From Streptomyces roseicoloratus (GTDB lineage Bacteria > Actinomycetota > Actinomycetes > Streptomycetales > Streptomycetaceae), in assembly GCF_004117935.1 (NCBI RefSeq), contig NZ_SDOY01000170.1, positions 1 through 64,000 of the forward strand: DNA of 64,000 nt. Reading direction: 5' to 3'. Positions 16,492-25,657 of this stretch are shown here, piece after piece. Position 1 is the stretch's first letter; every line of letters starts with the position of its first letter. The notes beneath the pieces are model-generated. The model saw only the letters and a program-made list of their open reading frames with translations, did not search any database and was not told where the DNA came from. The position numbers and the translations under genes are program-made.

Positions 16492-19089
16492 GTGGACGCC
16501 GAACTGACCAACAGGAGCCGGGACGCGCTGAACGCGGCGAGCAGCCGCGCCGTGTCCCAGGGGCACGCCGATCTGACCCCCGCGCACCTTCTGCTCGCCC
16601 TGCTCGCGGGTCAGGACAACGAGAACATCACCGACCTGCTCGCCGCCGTCGACGCCGACCAGGCCGCCGTGCGCTCCGGCGCCGAGCGGCTGCTCGCCGC
16701 GCTGCCGAGCGTCACCGGGTCCACCGTCGCGCCCCCGCAGCCCAACCGCGAGCTGCTGGCCGTCATCGCCGACGCCGACCAGCGCGCGAAGAAGCTCGGC
16801 GACGAGTACCTGTCCACCGAGCACCTGCTCATCGGCATCGCCGCCAAGGGCGGCCGCGCCGGCGAGCTGCTCGACGGCCAGGGAGCCACCGCCCGCCGCC
16901 TCCAGGACGCCTTCGAGAAGGCCCGCGGCACCCGCCGCGTCACCACCGCCGACCCCGAGGGCTCGTACAAGGCCCTGGAGAAGTTCGGCACCGACTTCAC
17001 GGCCGCCGCCCGCGAGGGCAGGCTCGACCCGGTCATCGGCCGCGACCACGAGATCCGGCGCGTCGTCCAGGTCCTCTCCCGCCGCACCAAGAACAACCCG
17101 GTCCTCATCGGCGAGCCCGGCGTCGGCAAGACCGCCGTCGTCGAGGGCCTCGCCCAGCGGATCGTGAAGGGCGACGTGCCCGAGTCGCTCCGCGACAAGC
17201 GCCTGGTCTCCCTCGACCTCGGCGCGATGGTCGCCGGCGCGAAGTACCGCGGCGAGTTCGAGGAGCGCCTGAAGACCGTCCTCTCCGAGATCAAGGAGAG
17301 CGACGGCCAGATCATCACCTTCATCGACGAGCTCCACACCGTCGTCGGCGCGGGCGCCGGCGGCGACTCCGCCATGGACGCCGGCAACATGCTCAAGCCG
17401 ATGCTGGCCCGCGGCGAGCTGCGCATGGTCGGCGCCACCACGCTCGACGAGTACCGCGAGCGGATCGAGAAGGACCCCGCCCTGGAACGCCGCTTCCAGC
17501 AGGTCCTGGTCGCCGAGCCGTCCGTCGAGGACACCGTCGCCATCCTGCGCGGACTCAAGGGCCGCTACGAGGCCCACCACAAGGTGCAGATCAACGACTC
17601 CGCGCTGGTCGCCGCCGCGACCCTGTCCGACCGCTACATCACCTCCCGCTTCCTGCCCGACAAGGCCATCGACCTGGTCGACGAGGCCGCGTCCCGGCTG
17701 CGCATGGAGATCGACTCCTCGCCCGTCGAGATCGACGAGCTCCAGCGCACCGTCGACCGGCTGAGGATGGAGGAGCTGGCGCTCTCCAAGGAGACCGACG
17801 CGGCCAGCCGGCAGCGCCTGGAGAAGCTGCGCCGCGACCTCGCCGACCGGGAGGAGGAGCTGCGCGGCCTCACCGCCCGCTGGGAGAAGGAGAAGCAGTC
17901 CCTCAACCGGGTCGGCGAGCTGAAGGAGCGGCTGGACGAGCTGCGCGGCCGCGCCGAGCGCGCCCAGCGCGACGGCGACTTCGACACCGCCTCCAAGCTG
18001 CTGTACGGGGAGATCCCGGCCCTGGAGCGCGAGCTGGCGGCCGCCAGCGAGGCCGAGGCCCAGCAGGAGGCGGCCAAGGACACCATGGTCAAGGAGGAGG
18101 TCGGCCCGGACGACATCGCCGACGTCGTCGGCGCCTGGACCGGCATCCCCGCGGGCCGTCTCCTGGAGGGCGAGACGCAGAAGCTGCTGCGCATGGAGGA
18201 CGAGCTGGGCCGCCGCCTGATCGGCCAGAGCGAGGCCGTGCGGGCCGTCTCGGACGCGGTGCGCCGCACCCGGGCCGGGATCGCCGACCCCGACCGCCCC
18301 ACCGGCTCCTTCCTCTTCCTCGGCCCCACCGGCGTCGGCAAGACCGAGCTCGCCAAGGCGCTCGCCGACTTCCTCTTCGACGACGAGCGGGCCATGGTCC
18401 GCATCGACATGTCGGAGTACGGCGAGAAGCACAGCGTCGCCCGGCTCGTCGGCGCGCCTCCCGGCTACGTCGGCTACGAGGAGGGCGGCCAGCTCACCGA
18501 GGCCGTCCGCCGCCGCCCGTACAGCGTGGTGCTCCTGGACGAGGTGGAGAAGGCCCACCCGGAGGTCTTCGACATCCTGCTCCAGGTCCTCGACGACGGC
18601 CGGCTCACCGACGGCCAGGGCCGCACGGTCGACTTCCGCAACACGATCCTGATCCTCACCTCCAACCTCGGCAGCCAGTTCCTGATGGAGCCGCTGACCA
18701 GCCCCGAGGAGAAGCGGGAGCAGGTCCTGGAGGTCGTCCGCGCGAGCTTCAAGCCCGAGTTCCTGAACCGGCTCGACGAGATCGTGGTCTTCTCCGCCCT
18801 GCAGCAGGACGAGCTGGCCCGGATCGCCCGGCTCCAGATCGACCGCCTGGCGCGCCGCCTCGCCGACCGCCGGCTCACCCTGGAGGTCACGCCCGAGGCC
18901 CTGGCCTGGCTCGCGGCGGAGGGCAACGACCCGGCGTACGGCGCGCGACCGCTGCGCCGGCTGATCCAGACCTCGATCGGCGACCGCCTCGCCCGGGAGA
19001 TCCTGGCGGGCGAGGTCCGCGACGGCGACACGGTCCGGGTGGACCGGTTCGAGGACGGGCTGATCGTGGGGCGGGCCGAGGGCCGGTAG
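16492..19089 (+). CDS. clpB: ATP-dependent disaggregase ClpB
   Basis: 865 aa. The N-terminal Clp repeat domain (DAELTNRSRDALNAAS.. with TPAHLLLALL) leads to the first AAA+ module (Walker A GEPGVGKTAVVEGL, Walker B IITFIDELHTVVGAG). A coiled-coil middle domain (~395-510) and a second AAA+ module (GPTGVGKTELAKAL, VVLLDEVEKAHPEV) follow. It pulls apart protein aggregates with DnaK/DnaJ/GrpE. The GTG at 16492 is chosen because GAGGAGGAG precedes it properly; a GTG at 16465 has its Shine-Dalgarno only two bases away. Controlled by the HAIR site upstream. Confidence 0.96.
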   Translation: MDAELTNRSRDALNAASSRAVSQGHADLTPAHLLLALLAGQDNENITDLLAAVDADQAAVRSGAERLLAALPSVTGSTVAPPQPNRELLAVIADADQRAKKLGDEYLSTEHLLIGIAAKGGRAGELLDGQGATARRLQDAFEKARGTRRVTTADPEGSYKALEKFGTDFTAAAREGRLDPVIGRDHEIRRVVQVLSRRTKNNPVLIGEPGVGKTAVVEGLAQRIVKGDVPESLRDKRLVSLDLGAMVAGAKYRGEFEERLKTVLSEIKESDGQIITFIDELHTVVGAGAGGDSAMDAGNMLKPMLARGELRMVGATTLDEYRERIEKDPALERRFQQVLVAEPSVEDTVAILRGLKGRYEAHHKVQINDSALVAAATLSDRYITSRFLPDKAIDLVDEAASRLRMEIDSSPVEIDELQRTVDRLRMEELALSKETDAASRQRLEKLRRDLADREEELRGLTARWEKEKQSLNRVGELKERLDELRGRAERAQRDGDFDTASKLLYGEIPALERELAAASEAEAQQEAAKDTMVKEEVGPDDIADVVGAWTGIPAGRLLEGETQKLLRMEDELGRRLIGQSEAVRAVSDAVRRTRAGIADPDRPTGSFLFLGPTGVGKTELAKALADFLFDDERAMVRIDMSEYGEKHSVARLVGAPPGYVGYEEGGQLTEAVRRRPYSVVLLDEVEKAHPEVFDILLQVLDDGRLTDGQGRTVDFRNTILILTSNLGSQFLMEPLTSPEEKREQVLEVVRASFKPEFLNRLDEIVVFSALQQDELARIARLQIDRLARRLADRRLTLEVTPEALAWLAAEGNDPAYGARPLRRLIQTSIGDRLAREILAGEVRDGDTVRVDRFEDGLIVGRAEGR

Positions 19090-19117
19090 GGAGGCGCTCC
19101 CGGATCGCCCGGCACCC

Positions 19118-19148
19118 TCGACGGCGTCGACGCCCTCGACGCCGTCGA
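19118..19148. terminator. Palindromic repeat downstream of clpB
   Basis: TCGACGGCGTCGA and its complement TCGACGCCGTCGA flank a 5-base loop, and each arm is nearly self-complementary. It is the likely clpB terminator, although a T-tract is lacking. Confidence 0.45.
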
Positions 19149-19271
19149 CGAGCTCGCGACCTCGACCGGGCTCTCCCGCTCGACCTCGGTCTGCTCCGAT
19201 CAGGCGCGGGGTTGCCACAACCCGCCCGCGATGAGGGAGGATGGCGGGCATCCGTACGAAGGGAAATCCCG

Positions 19272-19808
19272 GTGACCATCGACCCGTCCTCGATTCCGAA
19301 TTTCGGGGCGCAGCCCCAGCCTCAGGCCGCAGGACCGGCGGGCCCCGTCGTTCCCGACCAGGACCTCGTCAAGCAGCTCCTCGACCAGATGGAGCTGAAG
19401 TACGTCGTGGACGACGAGGGTGACCTCGCCGCGCCGTGGGAGGAATTCCGCACGTACTTCATGTTCCGCGGCGAGGCCGAGCAGCAGGTCTTCTCGGTGC
19501 GCACGTTCTACGACCGCCCGCACGCCGCGGACGACCGCGCGAAGATCCTCGACGCGATCGACGACTGGAACCGGCGCACCCTGTGGCCCAAGGTCTACAC
19601 CCACCTGCACGAGGAGGAGGACGGCTCCGCCACCCTCCGCCTCATCGGTGAGGCCCAGATGCTGATCGGCACCGGCGTGGCGCTGGAGCACTTCGTGTCC
19701 TCCACCGTCAGCTGGGTGCGGGCCTCGATCGAGTTCGACAAGTGGATCGTCGAGCAGTTCGGCCTCGAGTCCCCGGAGGACAAGGAGCCCGGCGACTCCG
19801 CCGAGTAG
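19272..19808 (+). CDS. YbjN-domain protein
   Basis: 178 aa. After a short Pro/Gln-rich leader it shows the YbjN/type III chaperone-like fold: LDQMELKYVVDDEGDLAAPWEEFRTYFMF, FYDRPHAADDRAKILDAIDDWNRRTLWPKVYTHL and VSSTVSWVRASIEFDKWI. The C terminus is acidic. YbjN proteins resemble secretion chaperones but have no settled biochemical role. The GTG at 19272 follows GAAGGGA. It converges on the PIG-V gene. Confidence 0.82.
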   Translation: MTIDPSSIPNFGAQPQPQAAGPAGPVVPDQDLVKQLLDQMELKYVVDDEGDLAAPWEEFRTYFMFRGEAEQQVFSVRTFYDRPHAADDRAKILDAIDDWNRRTLWPKVYTHLHEEEDGSATLRLIGEAQMLIGTGVALEHFVSSTVSWVRASIEFDKWIVEQFGLESPEDKEPGDSAE

Positions 19809-19829
19809 TCCCGGCTCCGGCCCCCGGCC

Positions 19830-21107
19830 TCACAGGGCCATGCGCGCGAGCGTCAGCACGTAGGGCGCGTAGGCGAAGGAGAGCCCGGCCAGGCCCGCGA
19901 TCACCACGATCGCGGCGCCCGGCCGGGCTCTCGTCATCGCGCGGGCGAGCGGCAGCAGCAGGGGGAAGGCCGGCAGCAGGAACCGCGGCTTCGACTCGAA
20001 GAAGCCCGAGCCGCCGACGGTGATCAGAAGCAGGACGGCGGTGTACGCGAGCACCGGCAGCGGCGGGCGCTCCCCGCCCAGCAGCAGCGCGAACAGCAGC
20101 ACTCCCGCCGCCGTGATCAGCAGCGCCATCACGTAGCCGAGCTCGGTCGGCCCGGTCACCATGCCCCGGACGAAGCGCAGCGCGCCCCGCCCGAGGTCGA
20201 AGCGGGAGGTCCAGCCGTCCTGGACGGCGAAGTAGCCGCCGAGCAGGTCGCCGCGCCGGGCGCCGACCCACAGCAGGTACGACAGCCAGCCGAGGGGCGC
20301 GAGCAAGGCCCCGGCCCACAGCCGCAGGCCGGTCCCCACGGGCGGCTCCGCCCCGGACCGCCGGCCTGCCCGGAGCGGCCGGTCCCCTCGTCCGTACCGC
20401 CGCCACAGCTCCAGACCGGCCGCGACGAGCACGGCGGCGGCGACGGCGATCCCGTTGGGCCGGGAGAGGCCCGCGAGCGCGGCGAGGGTGCCCGCCCACA
20501 GCCAGCGGCGGGTCAGCAGGGCGTACAGCGACCAGGCCGCGAAGGCGGTCATGAGCGGCTCGGTGTACGCCATGGACAGCACGATCGAGTGCGGCAGCAG
20601 GCCCCACAGCAGGACGGTGAGGACGGCGGTCCGGCGGCCGCACAGCCGCTCGGTGAGGACGTAGATCCCCCAGGCCGCGGCCCCGGCGGAGAGCCAGGAC
20701 AGCAGCAGCCCCGCGGTCCCGTAGGCGACGGGCAGGACGGTGGTGACGGCCCGCACGAGCCCCGGATAGAGCGGGAAGAACGCCAGGTCGGACTGGACCG
20801 CGCCGTCGGGCCAGTACAGCGTGCGCCCGTAGCCGTGGGCGGCGATCCGGAGGTACCAGTCGGAGTCCCAGGACGTGGCGAGCAGCGCCCGCGGCGAGCG
20901 CCCGACGTGCCAGGCCCACAGGGCGAGCACCAGCATCCCGGTGAGCCGGGCGGCGGCGAACAGCCCGAGCGCGGGCGCCGCCCGGTGCAGCGAGGCCCGC
21001 CAGCGGGGGACGCGCCGGGCGGGGGCCGGGGTGGTCGCGGACGCCGGGCGGTCGAGGGTCTCGGCGGACAGGGGGCACCTCCGTGCGCGGCGAAGAACGG
21101 TCGACAT
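19830..21107 (-). CDS. PIG-V-type mannosyltransferase, polytopic membrane protein
   Basis: 425 aa from the ATG at 21107. About 10-11 hydrophobic helices are visible. The first extracytoplasmic loop carries TSWDSDWYLRIAAHGYG, the acidic GT-C catalytic motif of the mannosyltransferase (PIG-V, PF04188) group. It would use polyprenyl-phosphate-mannose to mannosylate an envelope acceptor, which is unknown here. No Shine-Dalgarno precedes the ATG. A CTG at the codon for SAETLDRP has GGAGG six bases upstream and would give a slightly shorter protein, so the start is uncertain. Confidence 0.8.
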   Translation of the reverse strand: MSTVLRRARRCPLSAETLDRPASATTPAPARRVPRWRASLHRAAPALGLFAAARLTGMLVLALWAWHVGRSPRALLATSWDSDWYLRIAAHGYGRTLYWPDGAVQSDLAFFPLYPGLVRAVTTVLPVAYGTAGLLLSWLSAGAAAWGIYVLTERLCGRRTAVLTVLLWGLLPHSIVLSMAYTEPLMTAFAAWSLYALLTRRWLWAGTLAALAGLSRPNGIAVAAAVLVAAGLELWRRYGRGDRPLRAGRRSGAEPPVGTGLRLWAGALLAPLGWLSYLLWVGARRGDLLGGYFAVQDGWTSRFDLGRGALRFVRGMVTGPTELGYVMALLITAAGVLLFALLLGGERPPLPVLAYTAVLLLITVGGSGFFESKPRFLLPAFPLLLPLARAMTRARPGAAIVVIAGLAGLSFAYAPYVLTLARMAL

Positions 21108-21159
21108 CCGACAAGTCGGTTTACCTGACCGGGGCCACGGCACGGAGGGGGCGCGCCCG

Positions 21160-22935
21160 TCAGAAGCGGCGGATCACCCGCAGCGTGTTGGTGTACAGGT
21201 CGCCCTTGGCCGTCTCCGACGCCGGCGTGCCGTCGAGGATCGACTTGCCGCCGACGTCCGCCATGGTGGGCCCGTTCGGCGTCTTGCGGCTGGAGACGAA
21301 ACGCCGCTTCCCGTACTGGTCCGGGCCCAGGTAGATGCCGATGTGCCCGCCCGCGTCCGAGTCCTCGTCGGTGTCGAAGAAGACCGTGTCACCGATGCGC
21401 AGCCCGGTGAGCGGCGGGACGGTGCCGGTGCCGCCGTCGGCGATCTTCACGCCGGGGCCCGCGGCCGACTGCTGCGCCGAGGTGCGCGGCAGGCCGTGCC
21501 CGTCGGGTGCCGCGCTCTCGTGGAGCAGGGGAATGCCCATGTGGTAGCCGTAGACCATCCGGACGAAGCCCGAGCAGTCGAGGCATCCCAGGAACTCCGC
21601 CTCCGGGGCGCGCGCCGGGAAGCCGGGGAAGGTCCAGCTGATCCCGGCGTACTCCTGGAAGTCGGCCCCGACCGTCCGCAGCCCCGTCACCGGGTCCGGC
21701 CTGCTGTACAGGGACGGCCCCAGCACCTTCGCGCCGCCGCGCGCCGGGTCGGTGACCGAGGACGCGTACGGCAGGAACATCGCCGCGTGGGCGAGGGCGT
21801 CGGGCGAGAGGTCGCCCGCCCAGGCGCGGACGCGCTGTTCGAGCTCGGGCGTCCAGGTGCCGTCGAAGGGCTCCGGCAGGACCCGTACCCAGGTGTCGTG
21901 GGTGACGACCGGCGGGTCCGTCCACGAGGCCTCCTCGACGAGGAAGTCGTACACCCGGGCCTCCACCCCGGTCTGGGCGCCGCTGTTCGCGTACGCCCGG
22001 ACGCCGACGGCACCCGCGCCGAGGGCCGTGGTGCCGTCGGGATCGCGCAGGCTGTGGGTCCAGGCCGGGAGCGCCGACTCGGCCACGCCGTGCTTCCAGG
22101 CGCGGACGCGCAGCACGTCGCCGGTCTTCTCGGCCTGCACCCACCAGTGGTCGTACGCGGCGAAGCCGGTGCCGACGGTGACGGGCGCGCCCAGCACCGT
22201 GACCACGTTGTCCAGGGCCTTCTCCAGGACGAGCTGGACCTCCCGGGCCGGGGTGACGACCAGCCGGGCGCGGTAGTGGGTGTCGAGGCTCTTCAGGGAG
22301 AAGGTGAGCGCCAGCGACAGGGGCGCGCCGACGGGCACCTGGGTGAAGGAGAAACGGGCGCGGGCCCGGACGTCGCCGAGGCCCTTGTCGGAGAGGTAGG
22401 CGTGGCGGCTGGAGCCGGTCGCGGAGAGCGTGACGGCCGCCCGCCCGGCGGTGACCTTGTAGTCCGCGACGTGGGCGTCGTCCTTCGAGTTCGGCCACCA
22501 GGTGCCGCCGTCCGGGGACGTGCCCCAGCCCGTGGTGCCGCCGGTCAGCTCCCGCGAGAAGGAGTCCTCGACCCGCCGCTTCTGCTCGGTGAACCAGCGC
22601 CTCGGACCGCGCACGGTCACCGTCCGCGCCCCGGTCGTCAGGGTCGCCAGCACGCCCCCGCCGTCCGAGACCTCCAGACCGCCGGCGATCGCCCGGGTGG
22701 CCAGTGCTCCGGCCGGGCGCGGAGTGAAGTGCCAGGGATCGGTCGGGTCGATCAGCATCGGCATGCGGGCGCCGGGCACGGTCGGGGCGGACGGCTCCGC
22801 CCACGGCAGGGCCGCAGGCGTGTCCGCCGCGGCGGCGGCCGGCGCCGCGACCGGCGGCAGCGCGCCTCCGGCGGTCGCGCCGGCGAGGGCGAGGAGCGCC
22901 GATCTGCGGCTCGGCCGGAACTTCGGTGCGGACAT
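21160..22935 (-). CDS. Exported NlpC/P60 cell-wall hydrolase-like protein
   Basis: 591 aa. The N terminus is a Tat signal: PSRRSALLALAGATAGG followed by an Ala-rich stretch ending about residue 38. The middle ~300 residues are a beta-rich region with a laminin/concanavalin-like look (WWPNSKDD, YDHWWVQAEKTGDVLRVRAW). The C-terminal ~200 residues are NlpC/P60-like: nucleophile Cys454 in LDCSGFVRMVYGYH and His531 in GGHIGIYLG. It probably cleaves peptidoglycan peptides or acts on an amide outside the cell. It is transcribed alone or with the aminotransferase upstream (126-base gap). Confidence 0.85.
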   Translation of the reverse strand: MSAPKFRPSRRSALLALAGATAGGALPPVAAPAAAAADTPAALPWAEPSAPTVPGARMPMLIDPTDPWHFTPRPAGALATRAIAGGLEVSDGGGVLATLTTGARTVTVRGPRRWFTEQKRRVEDSFSRELTGGTTGWGTSPDGGTWWPNSKDDAHVADYKVTAGRAAVTLSATGSSRHAYLSDKGLGDVRARARFSFTQVPVGAPLSLALTFSLKSLDTHYRARLVVTPAREVQLVLEKALDNVVTVLGAPVTVGTGFAAYDHWWVQAEKTGDVLRVRAWKHGVAESALPAWTHSLRDPDGTTALGAGAVGVRAYANSGAQTGVEARVYDFLVEEASWTDPPVVTHDTWVRVLPEPFDGTWTPELEQRVRAWAGDLSPDALAHAAMFLPYASSVTDPARGGAKVLGPSLYSRPDPVTGLRTVGADFQEYAGISWTFPGFPARAPEAEFLGCLDCSGFVRMVYGYHMGIPLLHESAAPDGHGLPRTSAQQSAAGPGVKIADGGTGTVPPLTGLRIGDTVFFDTDEDSDAGGHIGIYLGPDQYGKRRFVSSRKTPNGPTMADVGGKSILDGTPASETAKGDLYTNTLRVIRRF

Positions 22936-23061
22936 GTGCGGGTACCCCCCAGGGAACGTCGCCCGACCGGGCGGCCGGGCGAGGGGGACCCTATCCGCGC
23001 GCCCGCCCGTACGGCCGGGCGGCCCCGCCCGGCTCGAGCAGGCGGGCGAGGGGGACCCTGT

Positions 23062-24234
<1,173 letters not shown>

Positions 24235-24393
24235 GCCCGCCATCCTGGGGCGAAGCTCTGGACTTGCTCAAGTGCGCTTTGGGCGCGGTCGGGGGCGGGC
24301 ATCCCCGTCGCAGAGCCGACGGGGCTCGGAGCGTCGGCGTGGCGACGGGGCCGACGCGGGCGGAAGGAATCCTTCTCACTGACGGGGGACGAC

Positions 24394-24594
24394 ATGGAAG
24401 TTGTGGTGGGCATCGCCGTGGTGATCATGGTGATCGTCGGTTTCTCGGCGGCCTCGCGCGCGAGCTCGCGGCGGCGCCGGCGGCGCCGCGGCGGCTGGGG
24501 CGGTGGCGGTACGACGGGTGGCGGCTGCAGCAGCTCGTCGTGCGGTTCGTCCTCGTGCGGTGGCGGCGGCTGCGGCGGAGGCGGCGGCGACTGA
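24394..24594 (+). CDS. Membrane mini-protein with Cys every fifth residue
   Basis: 66 aa. One N-terminal transmembrane helix (VVVGIAVVIMVIVGFSAAS) is followed by a highly basic run of seven arginines. A Gly/Ser tail then places four cysteines exactly five residues apart (C-SSSS-C-GSSS-C-GGGG-C). The arginine run predicts that the tail is cytoplasmic, where four free thiols could bind metal or be lipidated or cross-linked. The start lacks a strong ribosome site (GGGGGAC is five bases upstream). No family recognised. It is divergent from the aminotransferase. Confidence 0.6.
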   Translation: MEVVVGIAVVIMVIVGFSAASRASSRRRRRRRGGWGGGGTTGGGCSSSSCGSSSCGGGGCGGGGGD

Positions 24595-25063
24595 ACACCG
24601 GGGCCGACGGAGGCGACGGAGCCGACAGGGGCGACAGAAGCGACGGGAGGGACGCGGCCGGCCGGGGCCGGCCGCGGGCCCGGCGGGAGGGCGCGGTCCG
24701 GGGGAGTGCGCGGTCCGGGGGAGGGCGCGGTCCGGCGGGAGGTGCGGGGCGGGGTGGTGGGGGGCGCGGCGGGATGGTGTCCCGGGGCAACGGCCCGCGG
24801 AGGCCGTTCCGTTGGGTGTTTGTGGGAATCATGCGAACGATTCCCACTGAACAGTTGAACCGTGGGGCCCCCGAGGGGATGGAAACCACGTCAAGTTGGG
24901 TAAAAACGCTGTGAGCTACCCGCGGTTCATGATTCCCTCGCTGTCGAGAACATCCAGCCCTCGGACCGTGTGTGGACCCGAGCCGGCGATCCCCACTCCC
25001 GGTAGAACGCTTCACCGGGACGCCCCCGGCCCACCCGTCAAACCGTGTTTGCGGAGCCGATCC
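24595..25063. other. Long gene-free spacer with inverted repeat
   Basis: 470 bases without a convincing gene. The first ~190 bases are purine-rich low-complexity DNA with repeated gcggtccggg. A perfect 9-bp inverted repeat GTGGGAATC-N8-GATTCCCAC (24822-24847) follows, then a less GC-rich stretch that likely carries the promoter for the DUF2617 gene. A 27-codon open frame from the ATG at 24831 exists but has no ribosome site. Confidence 0.4.
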
Positions 25064-25582
25064 ATGCTCACGACCCTGAAGACCTCCTACACCGACACCC
25101 GCGCGGCCGACCTCGCCTGGGCGCTGGGGCGCGACCCGCTGCCGGCGCTCGCCGTGCTCGATCTCGAACTCGCCGGAGCCAAGATGCAGTTGCGGCTGCT
25201 CGGCGCCTCCCACCAGGTCCTCCTCGAGGAGGAGGACCGCAGTTGCTCGGAGACCGTGGCCTGCATGCCCGGCAGCAGCACGCCGCTGCCGCTGGGCGTG
25301 TCCAAGCGCGTCGGCGAGTGGGAGTACGAGTTCGCGGCGCGCGTCGAGACCCTCACCCGGGGCTCGTTCGCGGGCCGCGCCCAGGAGTTGCTCGCGCTCG
25401 TCGCCGACCATCCGCACGGCCTCGCGGGGACCTTCCCCGGCTCGCCGCACGCCTTCACGGCGATGCTGGCGCAGCGCCACGAGGGCCAGGTGCGGTGGCG
25501 CACCTGGCACGCGTACCCGCAGGAAGGGCAGCTGGTGGTGACCCGGACGCAGATCGGGGCCCGTATGCCCGCTTCGCTCTGA
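25064..25582 (+). CDS. DUF2617 family protein
   Basis: 172 aa, soluble, no signal peptide. It matches the DUF2617 family common in actinomycetes: N-terminal TSYTDTRAADLAWALG, central LEDDxSCSETVAC-like segment (EEEDRSCSETVACMPG), then YEFAARVETLTRGSFAGRAQELLALVADHPHGLAGTFPG and a terminal WRTWHAYPQEGQLVVTR. Function is unknown, but the gene habitually sits upstream of a membrane spermidine synthase as here (75-base gap), suggesting a shared pathway. Confidence 0.8.
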   Translation: MLTTLKTSYTDTRAADLAWALGRDPLPALAVLDLELAGAKMQLRLLGASHQVLLEEEDRSCSETVACMPGSSTPLPLGVSKRVGEWEYEFAARVETLTRGSFAGRAQELLALVADHPHGLAGTFPGSPHAFTAMLAQRHEGQVRWRTWHAYPQEGQLVVTRTQIGARMPASL

Positions 25583-25657
25583 CGCGCCGTACACATGCCT
25601 CAGGTGCACTCGTGTGGGTGACAGGCGGCGATAGGTGTGTGACGTAGCGTTACCGAC

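Noticed and set aside
18474..19115. Possible antisense gene at the clpB 3' end
   Set aside because: Ser/Arg-rich shadow reading with no start signal or motif.
16381..19251. A 956-codon minus-strand open frame opposite clpB
   Set aside because: Shadow of the strongly biased clpB codon usage; residue composition is Leu/Glu/Ala/Gly low complexity with no motif.
24831..24911. A 27-codon open frame in the spacer before the DUF2617 gene
   Set aside because: No ribosome binding site; the start lies in the loop of an inverted repeat.
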